From positions 1 to 16,605 of the forward strand of contig DATNIC010000221.1 in NCBI GenBank assembly GCA_035604635.1: a stretch of 16,605 bases of DNA, in the 5' to 3' direction. The notes beneath the pieces are model-generated. The model was not told the DNA's origin. It did no database searches and saw nothing but the letters and a program-made list of their open reading frames with translations. Made by a program: the position numbers and the translations under genes. Source of the DNA: DATNIC01 sp035604635. Lineage in GTDB: Bacteria; Vulcanimicrobiota; Vulcanimicrobiia; Vulcanimicrobiales; Vulcanimicrobiaceae. Each line of letters starts with the position of its first letter. The stretch's first letter is position 1. This document shows, one piece after another, positions 1 through 6,807 of the stretch.

Positions 1-1
1 G

Positions 2-499
2 CAGGTCGAGGAGGTCGATTGGCATTTTCCGGTGACTGTTTGGGACGTCGTCTCGATGGGGCGCTTTCCGCATTTGCGCCCGTGGGAGCGCTTCGGGGCG
101 CACGATCGCTCGGCCGTCGACGCCGCGATCGACGCGCTCGGACTGCGTGCGCTGGCGAGCCGGAACATTGCGCACCTCTCCGGCGGACAGCAGCAGCGGA
201 CGTTTGTCGCGCGCTCGCTCGCGCAAGAGCCGCGCTTGCTGTTGCTCGATGAACCGACGACCGGCGTCGACGCAGCAACCGAGGATGCGCTTCTGGCGCT
301 CGTGCGCGGGCGCGTTCGTGCCGGGCTGCCGGTCCTCATGGCGACGCACGATCTCGATCGTGCTTCGGAGTGGTTCGACCGAATGATCGTCGTCGACCGC
401 AAGGTGCTCGCGTCCGGTGATCCCCAAGCGGTCCTGGAGTCCGGAGCCTACACCGGAATTCGCGAGCACACGCACGTCCACGGCCACATGCGCACCTAG
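2..499 (+). CDS. Metal (Mn/Zn-type) ABC transporter ATP-binding protein, 5'-truncated
   Basis: This is the C-terminal 165 residues of an ABC ATPase that powers metal-ion import at the cytoplasmic face of the membrane. The reading frame is open to the left edge, so the start codon and Walker A are outside the window. The first visible residues (Q-V-E-E-V-D-W-H-F-P-V-T-V) look like the Q-loop and the following VDW.FPVTV stretch typical of manganese/zinc transporter ATPases. Next come the signature LSGGQQQR (nt about 176-199), Walker B LLLLDEP (nt 236-256) and the switch histidine in MATHD (nt 338-352). The C-terminus carries a histidine-rich tail, HTHVHGH, which may bind metal. The stop TAG overlaps the GTG start of the permease by 1 nt, so the two are co-translated. 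Assignment to ABC ATPase is certain. The metal specificity is inferred from motif resemblance and the ABC-3 permease partner. Confidence 0.93.
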   Translation, partial: QVEEVDWHFPVTVWDVVSMGRFPHLRPWERFGAHDRSAVDAAIDALGLRALASRNIAHLSGGQQQRTFVARSLAQEPRLLLLDEPTTGVDAATEDALLALVRGRVRAGLPVLMATHDLDRASEWFDRMIVVDRKVLASGDPQAVLESGAYTGIREHTHVHGHMRT

Positions 500-1308
500 T
501 GGACGTCTTGCTCGCCCCTTTCGCCTACGACTTCATGCAGCGGGCATTCATCGCAGCGCTCGTCGTCGGCGTGCTGTGTTCCGTGATGGGGACGTACGTC
601 GTCTTGCGCAAGCTCTCGTTCATCGGCGATGGGATCGCCCACGCGTCGTTTGCCGGGATCGTGATCGCGTATCTGCGCCATGCGAACTATGCCCTCGGCG
701 CCGGGATCGTCGCGGTTTTGACGGCGCTGGGGATCGGCTTCGTCAACCGCCGGGGCGGCGTTTCCCTCGACACCGCGATCGGCGTCCTATTCACGGGCGC
801 GTTTGCACTCGGGATCTTTTTGATGAGCCGGGCGCCGCGCTATAGCGTCGACTTACAAGATTATCTTTTCGGAAACATCCTCGCCGTGTCGTCGAGCGAT
901 TTGATGATCATCGTCGGGCTCGGGATCGTCGTCGCGATTTTTGTGGTGGTGCTGTATCGTCCGCTGCTATACTCGTCGTTCGACCCGATCGTTGCACAAG
1001 CGAGCGGGATCCCGGTCCCCGTCGTCGACTACGTCTTGCTCGTCCTGCTCGCACTCACGATCATCGTTTCTCTCGAATCGGTCGGGATCGTCCTAGTCGC
1101 CGCGCTCCTGGTCACCCCTGCTGCAGCGGCCGCGCAATTGACGCAGCGATTCGCACAGATGATGGCGCTCGCAGTCGCGATCGGCGCCTTCTGTTCGGTG
1201 GGAGGTCTCTATCTCTCTTATTATTTGCAGTCGGCGAGCGGCGCTACGATCGTCTTGCTCGCGACGATCGTGTTCTTCATAGCCTTGGGGCTTCGGCGGG
1301 CTTTTTAA
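499..1308 (+). CDS. Metal ABC transporter permease (ABC-3 family, ZnuB/MntB-like)
   Basis: This 269-residue integral membrane permease is the translocation channel for the ATPase encoded just upstream; the usual family length is about 270-290. Almost the whole protein is hydrophobic helix. Family hallmarks are visible: the GDGIAHASFAGI motif (about 43-54), YLFGNILAVS (about 122-131), a VGIVLVAALLVTPAAAAAQL helix (about 195-214), and GLYLSYYLQSASGATIVLL near the end. It starts with GTG in a TAGTG overlap with the ATPase stop, indicating translational coupling. The solute-binding protein and regulator expected in such operons are not downstream; they must be upstream or elsewhere. Whether zinc or manganese is carried cannot be read from the sequence. 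The gene ends in a GC-rich stretch followed by TTTTT, but the possible stem there is only about 4 bp. Confidence 0.93.
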   Translation: MDVLLAPFAYDFMQRAFIAALVVGVLCSVMGTYVVLRKLSFIGDGIAHASFAGIVIAYLRHANYALGAGIVAVLTALGIGFVNRRGGVSLDTAIGVLFTGAFALGIFLMSRAPRYSVDLQDYLFGNILAVSSSDLMIIVGLGIVVAIFVVVLYRPLLYSSFDPIVAQASGIPVPVVDYVLLVLLALTIIVSLESVGIVLVAALLVTPAAAAAQLTQRFAQMMALAVAIGAFCSVGGLYLSYYLQSASGATIVLLATIVFFIALGLRRAF

Positions 1309-1357
1309 GGGAGCCGACATGGTAACTATGCGCCCCTGAGGAAGGGCCGCCGAGAAC

Positions 1358-1362
1358 GGAGG
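1358..1362 (+). promoter_or_regulatory. Ribosome binding site that fixes the GTG start at 1372
   Basis: A GGAGG sequence sits 9 nt upstream of GTG 1372 and is the strongest Shine-Dalgarno match in the short gap 1309-1371. It supports the GTG as the start of the crotonase-fold gene. I see no convincing promoter in the same gap. Confidence 0.7.
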
Positions 1363-1371
1363 TTTGCTTGA

Positions 1372-2202
1372 GTGGCTGCGGAGACGAGTCCACACTTCAC
1401 CGTCAAGCGTGACGGTCAAGTCGCGACGATTTGGGCGCGACGCTCGGAAGGGCTCAAACCGGAAGAACGGGAGGCGGCAAGCAGCATCCCGAGCGCTTTG
1501 GCCCTTGCGAATCTTTTCGACGGCCTCAGGGCGGACGACGGCATTCGCGTGATCGTCCTGCATCGCGGCGGTGTACACCACGGAGGTCACACGACGAAAC
1601 GCTACGCGAGCGAGGAGTGGAAGGCGCACCACAACGATCCCGTCAACATCTGGCGAACGTTTTCGGGGATCATCAGGCTGCACGAAGTGATGGCCTCGAT
1701 CGAAAAGCCGATCATCGCGCAGGTCGACGGCGATCTCATCGGCGGCGGATGCTACATCGCGCTCTCGGCGGATTTGATCGTGGCGCGTGAAGACGCGCGC
1801 TTCGGCGATCACCATTTGGCGATGGGACAGTTCGATCCGGTCGGCCCGCCGTTCGGTTTGGTCCCCGGCGACGGTGGCGTCTCGCTCACGCCGCTGTATT
1901 TCAGCCCGCCGCTGGCGAAAGAGTTCCTCATGCTCGGCAAGAGTTACACCGCCAAGGAGTTAGCCGAGCGCGGCATCATCAATTACGCCGTCCCCGAGAA
2001 CGAGATCGACGGCGTCGTCGCGGATCTCGTGCGCAGGCTGCTCGAGCGGCCGGCGTACCCGCTGGCATGGGCCAAGCGCGTTGCAAACCGTCACGTCGTC
2101 GACCAATTGAACCGCACGCTCGACGCAGGTGCTGCGTACGAAATGATCGGGTTGAGCCAGCTCGAAAGGCTCGGCTGGATCGACAAGAAGACGTTGGATT
2201 AA
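1372..2202 (+). CDS. Crotonase-fold (enoyl-CoA hydratase/isomerase family) protein with non-canonical active site
   Basis: This 276-residue protein is of normal crotonase length and is presumably a soluble enzyme acting on a CoA thioester. The fold is shown by EKPIIAQVDGDLIGGGCYIA (111-130), the second oxyanion-hole region, by ADLIVAREDARFG (133-145), by GLVPGDGG (162-169), and by the GKSYTAKELAERGIINYAVP segment (189-208) leading into the C-terminal helices. In rat enoyl-CoA hydratase the catalytic acids are Glu144 (GGGCE) and Glu164 (QPE). Aligned by their 20-residue spacing, these positions are Tyr128 and His148 here, so ordinary hydration of enoyl-CoA is unlikely. The region is also histidine-rich (H64, H69, H70, H73, H86, H87, H147, H148). 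It is the first gene of a same-strand cassette with a Rieske oxygenase, FAH-family enzyme, AMDase homologue and MmsA. Superfamily is secure; reaction is unknown. Confidence 0.88.
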   Translation: MAAETSPHFTVKRDGQVATIWARRSEGLKPEEREAASSIPSALALANLFDGLRADDGIRVIVLHRGGVHHGGHTTKRYASEEWKAHHNDPVNIWRTFSGIIRLHEVMASIEKPIIAQVDGDLIGGGCYIALSADLIVAREDARFGDHHLAMGQFDPVGPPFGLVPGDGGVSLTPLYFSPPLAKEFLMLGKSYTAKELAERGIINYAVPENEIDGVVADLVRRLLERPAYPLAWAKRVANRHVVDQLNRTLDAGAAYEMIGLSQLERLGWIDKKTLD

Positions 2203-2220
2203 ACGGAGCTCGAAACGGCC

Positions 2221-3423
2221 ATGCTGTCTGAAACGGAACGGTACGACGACTTTGCGCACACGGGGCCCGGTACGCCGGCCGGTCGGTTCCTGCGTTCGTT
2301 CTGGCAGCCGGTCGGCTTGTCGGACGAACTGAAGTCCGGTCGCGCGCTTCCGATCCAGGTTATGGGCGAAGAGTTCACGTTGTATCGCGGCGAGAGCGGT
2401 ACGCCGCATGTCGTAGCGGGGCGCTGCGCGCACCGCGGCACGCAACTTTCGATCGGATGGGTCGAGGGCGAGTGCATCAGGTGTTTCTATCACGGCTGGA
2501 AATACGACGAGAAGGGGCAATGCGTCGAGCAAGCCGTCGAAGCGCCGAACTTCGCAAGCAAGGTGCGCATCCCCAGCTATCCCGTCTACGAATATCTCGG
2601 TCTGATCTTCGCCTATTTCGGGGAAGGAGAGCCGCCGGCGGCGCCGCGTTACCCCGAGTACGAGTCGGACGTCGTCGTCGATGCCGTGATGCAGCGCGTC
2701 CCCTACAATTTTTTCCAGAACATGGAGAACTCGGTCGACACGCTGCACGTCAGCTGGGTGCATCGCCATTCGAATTTCTTTGCCGACAGCCGCCTCTCGG
2801 ATTTCGGGAACGGCAAGGGAGAAGGTGCCGCGTCGATCGAGGGTGTCGTCAAGGAGTGCTCGGCCGAAGAGACCGACTACGGCTTCGTCTTTTACGACGT
2901 CTTCGAAAACGGCAAAGTCAAGACGAGCTTTTTCGAGATCCCGAACACCTTGCACATCAAGGTCTATCCGATCGATGCGGAGAGCGGCTGGCGCGACTTC
3001 GTCGCCTGGAAGGTCCCTGCCGACGATCAAAGCTACAACAATTTCAATCTCACGATCGCCTACGTGCAGGGCGGAGCCGCAGAGCGTTATCGCGCGCATC
3101 CACAGCATCCGCGCAATCAGAAGCGCAAAGCTGCGTGGGAAGAGATCGTCAGGCTGGGCGAGGACATCTTAGCCGGCCGCCGCCGGCTGACGCTCGAGGA
3201 TTGCGGCGAGCTAGCGCGCAGCGTCAACCTCCAGGATTACGTCGCGCAGAAAGGCCAGGGCCTGATCGCCAACCGCGAGCGCGAGCGTTTGGGGCAATCC
3301 GACAAAATCGTGATCATGCTGCGAAAGCTCTGGAGTCGCGAGATGGCGAAGCTCGAAGCCGGTGAGCCGTTGAAGAAATGGTGCTGGCCCGGCTACCTCG
3401 AGATCACGACGGGCTTAGACTGA
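2221..3423 (+). CDS. Rieske [2Fe-2S] non-heme iron oxygenase, alpha subunit (phthalate 4,5-dioxygenase/vanillate demethylase-like)
   Basis: This 400-residue oxygenase component probably hydroxylates or O-demethylates an aromatic or cyclic acid using O2 and electrons from a reductase. The Rieske cluster ligands are C69-x-H71 (in CAHRG) and C88-x2-H91 (in CFYHGW). The mononuclear iron site is the E-N-x2-D-x2-H-x4-H motif at 169-181, with H176 and H181 as ligands and D173 as the bridging aspartate. D339 in NLQDYVAQKGQG is the probable third, carboxylate ligand. The C-terminal stretch NRERERLGQSD (351-361) is characteristic of the phthalate dioxygenase-type branch. The ATG at 2221 follows the crotonase stop by 18 nt, with GGAG at 2205-2208 (12 nt spacing). 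No reductase, ferredoxin or beta subunit is encoded nearby, so electrons must come from elsewhere. Substrate is unknown. Confidence 0.93.
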   Translation: MLSETERYDDFAHTGPGTPAGRFLRSFWQPVGLSDELKSGRALPIQVMGEEFTLYRGESGTPHVVAGRCAHRGTQLSIGWVEGECIRCFYHGWKYDEKGQCVEQAVEAPNFASKVRIPSYPVYEYLGLIFAYFGEGEPPAAPRYPEYESDVVVDAVMQRVPYNFFQNMENSVDTLHVSWVHRHSNFFADSRLSDFGNGKGEGAASIEGVVKECSAEETDYGFVFYDVFENGKVKTSFFEIPNTLHIKVYPIDAESGWRDFVAWKVPADDQSYNNFNLTIAYVQGGAAERYRAHPQHPRNQKRKAAWEEIVRLGEDILAGRRRLTLEDCGELARSVNLQDYVAQKGQGLIANRERERLGQSDKIVIMLRKLWSREMAKLEAGEPLKKWCWPGYLEITTGLD

Positions 3424-3433
3424 GTCAAGCGTA

Positions 3434-4501
3434 TTGAAGCTCGTCACGTTCGAGATTGCGACTCCACTGGGGCCGCAACGGCGGCTCGGCGCGCTGATCG
3501 ACGGTGATCAGGACGGCCGGATCGCCGATCTAACCCTTGCATATCGCACGTATTTGGAGCGCGAGACCGACGAGCCGACGCCGGAGGGGCTCGCGCAACT
3601 GCGAACGCCACCGGACATGATCGGCTGGCTGCGCGGTGGGCACAAATCGCGCGATGCGGCGGAAGCGGCGGTGGCGCACGTGCGGACACAGCTTGCAAAA
3701 AGCAACGAAGCGCTCGGCGGCCGCGGCGAGCGGCTCGCATTTGCGCGTTCGGAAGTACGACTGCTCTCGCCGCTGCCGCGGCCGAATACGTTCCGCGATT
3801 TTTCGATTTTCGAAGAGCACGGCAGCCTGCGGGACGGGTTCGATCCCGCCGTGCGCCGGCGCAAGCCGCCGAAGTGGTACCGGTGGCCGCCGTACTATAA
3901 GGCGAGTCCGGAGTCGATATTGGGCCCCGAGGATCCGATTCCGTACCCGTACTACACGCAAAAGCTTGACCTGGAACCGGAGATCGGCATCGTCGTCGGA
4001 CGCGAGGGGCGCAATCTCACCTTCGAACAGGCGCGCGAGGCAATCGCCGGCTACACGATCGTCATCGATTGCAGCGATCGGGGAGCAGGTCAGCGCGACA
4101 CCCTGGGTCCGGCGAAGTCGAAGGACTTCGCAACGATGGTCGGTCCGTGTCTGGTCACGGCCGAAGAAATCGACGAGGCGAACCTGCGCGTCCGCGTGAT
4201 CGTCGACGGTGAGGTTTGGTTCGACGGAAACACGAGCGCGCCGAGAAGTTTCTTGGCGCACCATCTCGTCGCGTACGCCTCCGACAACGAGACGTTGCGG
4301 CCGGGCGATCTCCTTGGGACCGGGACCGTCGGGACGGGCTGCTCGCTCGACCTGCACAAGTGGGTCCAGACCGGCCAGACGGTGACCATAGAAGTAGAAG
4401 GCATCGGTCGAATGCAGCACAAGATCGTCCCGGGCGAGCACGAGGTCGACTACGTCGGTTCCGGGATGGACGGACTCCTGGGGCCACCAAAGGCGGAATA
4501 A
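3434..4501 (+). CDS. Fumarylacetoacetate hydrolase (FAH) family protein
   Basis: This 355-residue member of the FAH/HpcE family normally catalyses metal-dependent C-C bond hydrolysis, decarboxylation or isomerisation of 2,4-dioxo or 2-hydroxydienoic acids. Residues matching the mouse FAH site are D122 and H129 (RDFSIFEEH, same 7-residue spacing as D126/H133), E181 and E183 (LEPEIGIVVG, like E199/E201), and D212 in VIDCSDR (like D233). GPAKSKDFATMVGPCLVT (225-242) occupies the usual GKSFGT..SPW region. The start is TTG: translation from 3434 gives MKLVTFEI, the standard N-terminus of this family, although no Shine-Dalgarno is visible. It lies 10 nt after the Rieske gene. Its stop overlaps the next ATG in TAATG, so the pair is translationally coupled. 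It probably acts on the ring-cleaved or oxygenated product of the pathway; the exact substrate is not deducible. Confidence 0.9.
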   Translation: MKLVTFEIATPLGPQRRLGALIDGDQDGRIADLTLAYRTYLERETDEPTPEGLAQLRTPPDMIGWLRGGHKSRDAAEAAVAHVRTQLAKSNEALGGRGERLAFARSEVRLLSPLPRPNTFRDFSIFEEHGSLRDGFDPAVRRRKPPKWYRWPPYYKASPESILGPEDPIPYPYYTQKLDLEPEIGIVVGREGRNLTFEQAREAIAGYTIVIDCSDRGAGQRDTLGPAKSKDFATMVGPCLVTAEEIDEANLRVRVIVDGEVWFDGNTSAPRSFLAHHLVAYASDNETLRPGDLLGTGTVGTGCSLDLHKWVQTGQTVTIEVEGIGRMQHKIVPGEHEVDYVGSGMDGLLGPPKAE

Positions 4502-5262
4502 TGGCATTTTCCAGTTGGCGCGGCAGCGTCGGGATCATCAAGCCCACGCTGCGGCTCGGCAGCATCGAAGAATTCATCCGGTTGCTCCCGGAAGGCGTCG
4601 GCGTTTTACCGCTCTTCGTGAACATTCGCAAAGGGACGGTCGATGAGTTCAAGAGCGTGCTCGACCATTTCGAAGAGCGCGTCAAGGATCTCGCGGAAGC
4701 CGGCGTCGATCTGATTCACCCGGAAGGCGCGCCGCCGTTCATGGTTCACGGCTTCGACGGCGAGCGGAAAATCATCGACGGCTGGGAGCGCAAGTACGCG
4801 CGGCCGATCGTCACGGCGGCGATGACGCAAGTCGAAGCGATGCGGGCACTGGGACTGCGGAAGATCGTCGGAGTGACGTATTTCCGCGGCGAGATCAATG
4901 ACACATTCGCGCGCTATTTCCGGGACGCGGGCTTCGAGGTCTTGGCGATGGAGGGCATGGACGTCGACTTCGATCAAGTGCAACGCCTCTCGTCGAAGGA
5001 AGTCTACGCGCACACGCGGGCGGCGTTTCTCAAGCACCGCGACGCCGACGGCATCTATATGCTCGGCTCGGGCTGGCACGTCACCGACATCCTCGGGATG
5101 CTCGAGCGCGACATGGGCGTCCCGGTCGTGCACGCGATGACCGCGCGCGTGTGGGCGATTCAACACCGCCTGCACATCCACGAGCCGCGCCAGGGCTACG
5201 GACGCCTGCTCGCCGAGTTGCCCGCGCCCGTTCGCGACGTCCAAGCGGTCGCGCGCGGATAG
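4501..5262 (+). CDS. Arylmalonate decarboxylase/Asp-Glu racemase superfamily protein lacking catalytic cysteines
   Basis: This 253-residue protein has the two-domain Asp/Glu racemase fold, the superfamily that includes arylmalonate decarboxylase (AMDase), maleate isomerase and glutamate racemase. Similarity to AMDase runs through TAAMTQVEAMRALGLRKIVG (105-124), DADGIYMLGSGWHV (181-194), LERDMGVPVVHA (201-212) and the C-terminal RQGYGRL (230-236). AMDase uses Cys188 in a LSCGG motif; here the equivalent is L-G-S-G-W with Ser190 (or Gly189) in place of Cys. The first-domain cysteine position of racemases falls in PEGAPPFMVHG, also without Cys. The complete protein contains no cysteine. The ATG at 4501 overlaps the upstream stop; a longer upstream reading in the same frame is out-of-frame shadow of the FAH gene. 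It probably handles a dicarboxylic or malonate-like intermediate, by a mechanism other than thiolate chemistry. A non-enzymatic role is also possible. Confidence 0.85.
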   Translation: MAFSSWRGSVGIIKPTLRLGSIEEFIRLLPEGVGVLPLFVNIRKGTVDEFKSVLDHFEERVKDLAEAGVDLIHPEGAPPFMVHGFDGERKIIDGWERKYARPIVTAAMTQVEAMRALGLRKIVGVTYFRGEINDTFARYFRDAGFEVLAMEGMDVDFDQVQRLSSKEVYAHTRAAFLKHRDADGIYMLGSGWHVTDILGMLERDMGVPVVHAMTARVWAIQHRLHIHEPRQGYGRLLAELPAPVRDVQAVARG

Positions 5263-5272
5263 AATCCTAGCC

Positions 5273-5278
5273 AAGGAG
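5273..5278 (+). promoter_or_regulatory. Strong Shine-Dalgarno for the semialdehyde dehydrogenase
   Basis: AAGGAG ends 6 nt before ATG 5285. It is the best ribosome binding site of the cassette and settles the dehydrogenase start, in contrast to the weak or absent sites of the two genes before it. Confidence 0.75.
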
Positions 5279-5284
5279 AACGTA

Positions 5285-6802
5285 ATGAGTGCAGTGACAT
5301 CGACGCAGACCACCACGAAAACGGTCGAACACTTCGTTGCCGGCAAGCGCACGCCGGGGAGCGGAACTCGAACGGGCGCGATCTACGACCCGGCGACCGG
5401 CGAGGAGGCGGGCCGGGTACGGTTCGCCGAGCGGGCCGACGTCGACGCTGCGGTCGCTTCCGCCGTCGCCGCTTTCCCGCGCTGGGCGGGCACCACGCCG
5501 CTCAGGCGCGCGCGTGTCCTCTTCAACTATAAGGCCTTGCTGGAAGCACACACCGGCGAATTGGCCGAGCTGATCATGCGCGAGCACGGAAAAGTGCTCG
5601 CCGATGCACGCGGAGAGGTCACCCGCGGGCTCGAGGTCGTCGAGTTCGCGTGCGGGATACCACATTTGCTCAAGGGCGAGTTCTCCGAGAATGCCGGTAC
5701 GGACATCGACAGTTATTCGCTGCGTCAGCCCCTCGGCGTCTGCGTCGGGATTACGCCGTTCAACTTTCCGGTGATGGTGCCGATGTGGATGTTCCCGATC
5801 GCGATCGCGTGCGGAAATACGTTCGTCCTCAAGCCCTCGGAGCGCGACCCGTCGCCGAGCCTGCGGATCGCGGAACTCCTGATCGAAGCCGGGGCGCCGG
5901 CTGGAGTGCTCAACGTCGTGCAGGGCGACAAGGGCGCGGTGCAGTCGCTGCTCGAGCATCCTGACGTCGCGGCGGTGAGTTTCGTCGGCTCGACGCCGAT
6001 TGCGCGTTCGATCTACGCGGCTGCCGCGCAGAATGGGAAGCGCGTGCAGGCCTTGGGCGGCGCAAAGAACCACGCGGTCGTGCTGCCGGATGCAGACCTC
6101 GATGAGACCGTCGAAGCATTGACCGGAGCTGCGTACGGATCGGCCGGCGAGCGTTGCATGGCCGTTTCCGTTGCGGTCGCGGTCGGAGCGATCGGTGACG
6201 CACTGGTCGACCGCCTTGCGAAACGCGCGCGCTCACTCAAGGTCAACGTCGGCAGCGATCCCGATGCCGAGATGGGTCCGCTCGTTACGGCCGATCATCT
6301 CAAGCGTGTCCGCGGCTTTATCGACAAGGGTGTCGCCGAGGGCGCGCAGCTTGTCGTAGACGGTCGCAAGCATGTCGCCGGCGGCAACGGGTTCTTCATC
6401 GGCGCCACGATCTTCGACCGGGTCACGCCGGAGATGACGATCTATCAAGAGGAGATCTTCGGCCCGGTCCTCTCGGTCGTTCGAGCGGAGAACTTGGACC
6501 ACGCGCTCGAACTCGTCAACGCGAACCGCTATGGGAACGGGGTTGCGGTCTTCACGCGGACCGGCGGAAGCGCGCGCGAGTTCGTCAGCCGGGTGAGCGT
6601 CGGAATGGTCGGCGTCAACGTGCCGATCCCGGTCCCGATGGCATTCCACAGTTTTGGCGGATGGAAGGAATCAATGTTCGGCGACCACGCGGTCTACGGC
6701 ACCGAGGGCGTCGAATTCTATACGCGGCTCAAGACGGTCACCTCTCGTTGGCCATCGAGCGAGCCGGTTACCACGAACGCGTTCACGATGCCGACGAACT
6801 GA
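5285..6802 (+). CDS. mmsA: CoA-acylating methylmalonate/malonate-semialdehyde dehydrogenase
   Basis: This 505-residue cytosolic enzyme of the MmsA branch of the aldehyde dehydrogenase superfamily matches the usual length of about 500. MmsA converts (methyl)malonate semialdehyde, NAD+ and CoA to propionyl- or acetyl-CoA with loss of CO2. Visible markers are GITPFNFPVMVPMWMFPIA (155-173, with catalytic Asn160), K183 in LKPSERDPS, the nucleophile C291 in AGERCMA, and E390 in QEEIFGP. The normal hydrolytic ALDH base motif ELGGK is replaced by LGGAKNH (257-263). Loss of that glutamate is the hallmark of CoA-acylating members. The C-terminal FHSFGGWKESMFGDHAVYG is also family-typical. The gene ends the cassette and meets the convergent S53 peptidase gene with a 5-nt gap. 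Context suggests it produces acetyl- or propionyl-CoA as the pathway end product rather than serving valine or inositol breakdown, but the latter is not excluded. Confidence 0.93.
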   Translation: MSAVTSTQTTTKTVEHFVAGKRTPGSGTRTGAIYDPATGEEAGRVRFAERADVDAAVASAVAAFPRWAGTTPLRRARVLFNYKALLEAHTGELAELIMREHGKVLADARGEVTRGLEVVEFACGIPHLLKGEFSENAGTDIDSYSLRQPLGVCVGITPFNFPVMVPMWMFPIAIACGNTFVLKPSERDPSPSLRIAELLIEAGAPAGVLNVVQGDKGAVQSLLEHPDVAAVSFVGSTPIARSIYAAAAQNGKRVQALGGAKNHAVVLPDADLDETVEALTGAAYGSAGERCMAVSVAVAVGAIGDALVDRLAKRARSLKVNVGSDPDAEMGPLVTADHLKRVRGFIDKGVAEGAQLVVDGRKHVAGGNGFFIGATIFDRVTPEMTIYQEEIFGPVLSVVRAENLDHALELVNANRYGNGVAVFTRTGGSAREFVSRVSVGMVGVNVPIPVPMAFHSFGGWKESMFGDHAVYGTEGVEFYTRLKTVTSRWPSSEPVTTNAFTMPTN

Positions 6803-6807
6803 CGACG

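Noticed and set aside
1281..1306. Possible intrinsic terminator at the end of the permease gene (AGCC...GGCT then TTTTT)
   Set aside because: The stem is only about 4 bp with a long loop and lies inside the coding end, too weak to call.
1960..3108. Long minus-strand open frame of 382 codons opposite the crotonase and Rieske genes
   Set aside because: It is antisense to two clearly conserved enzymes and has no recognisable domain. In GC-rich DNA long antisense frames are expected.
4216..4500. N-terminal extension of the AMDase-like protein
   Set aside because: The upstream stretch is the FAH gene read in another frame. The ATG at 4501 starts the conserved sequence and overlaps the FAH stop.
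3530..4507. Minus-strand open frame of 325 codons opposite the FAH-family gene
   Set aside because: The plus strand encodes all FAH active-site residues. The antisense product is compositionally odd and matches no family.
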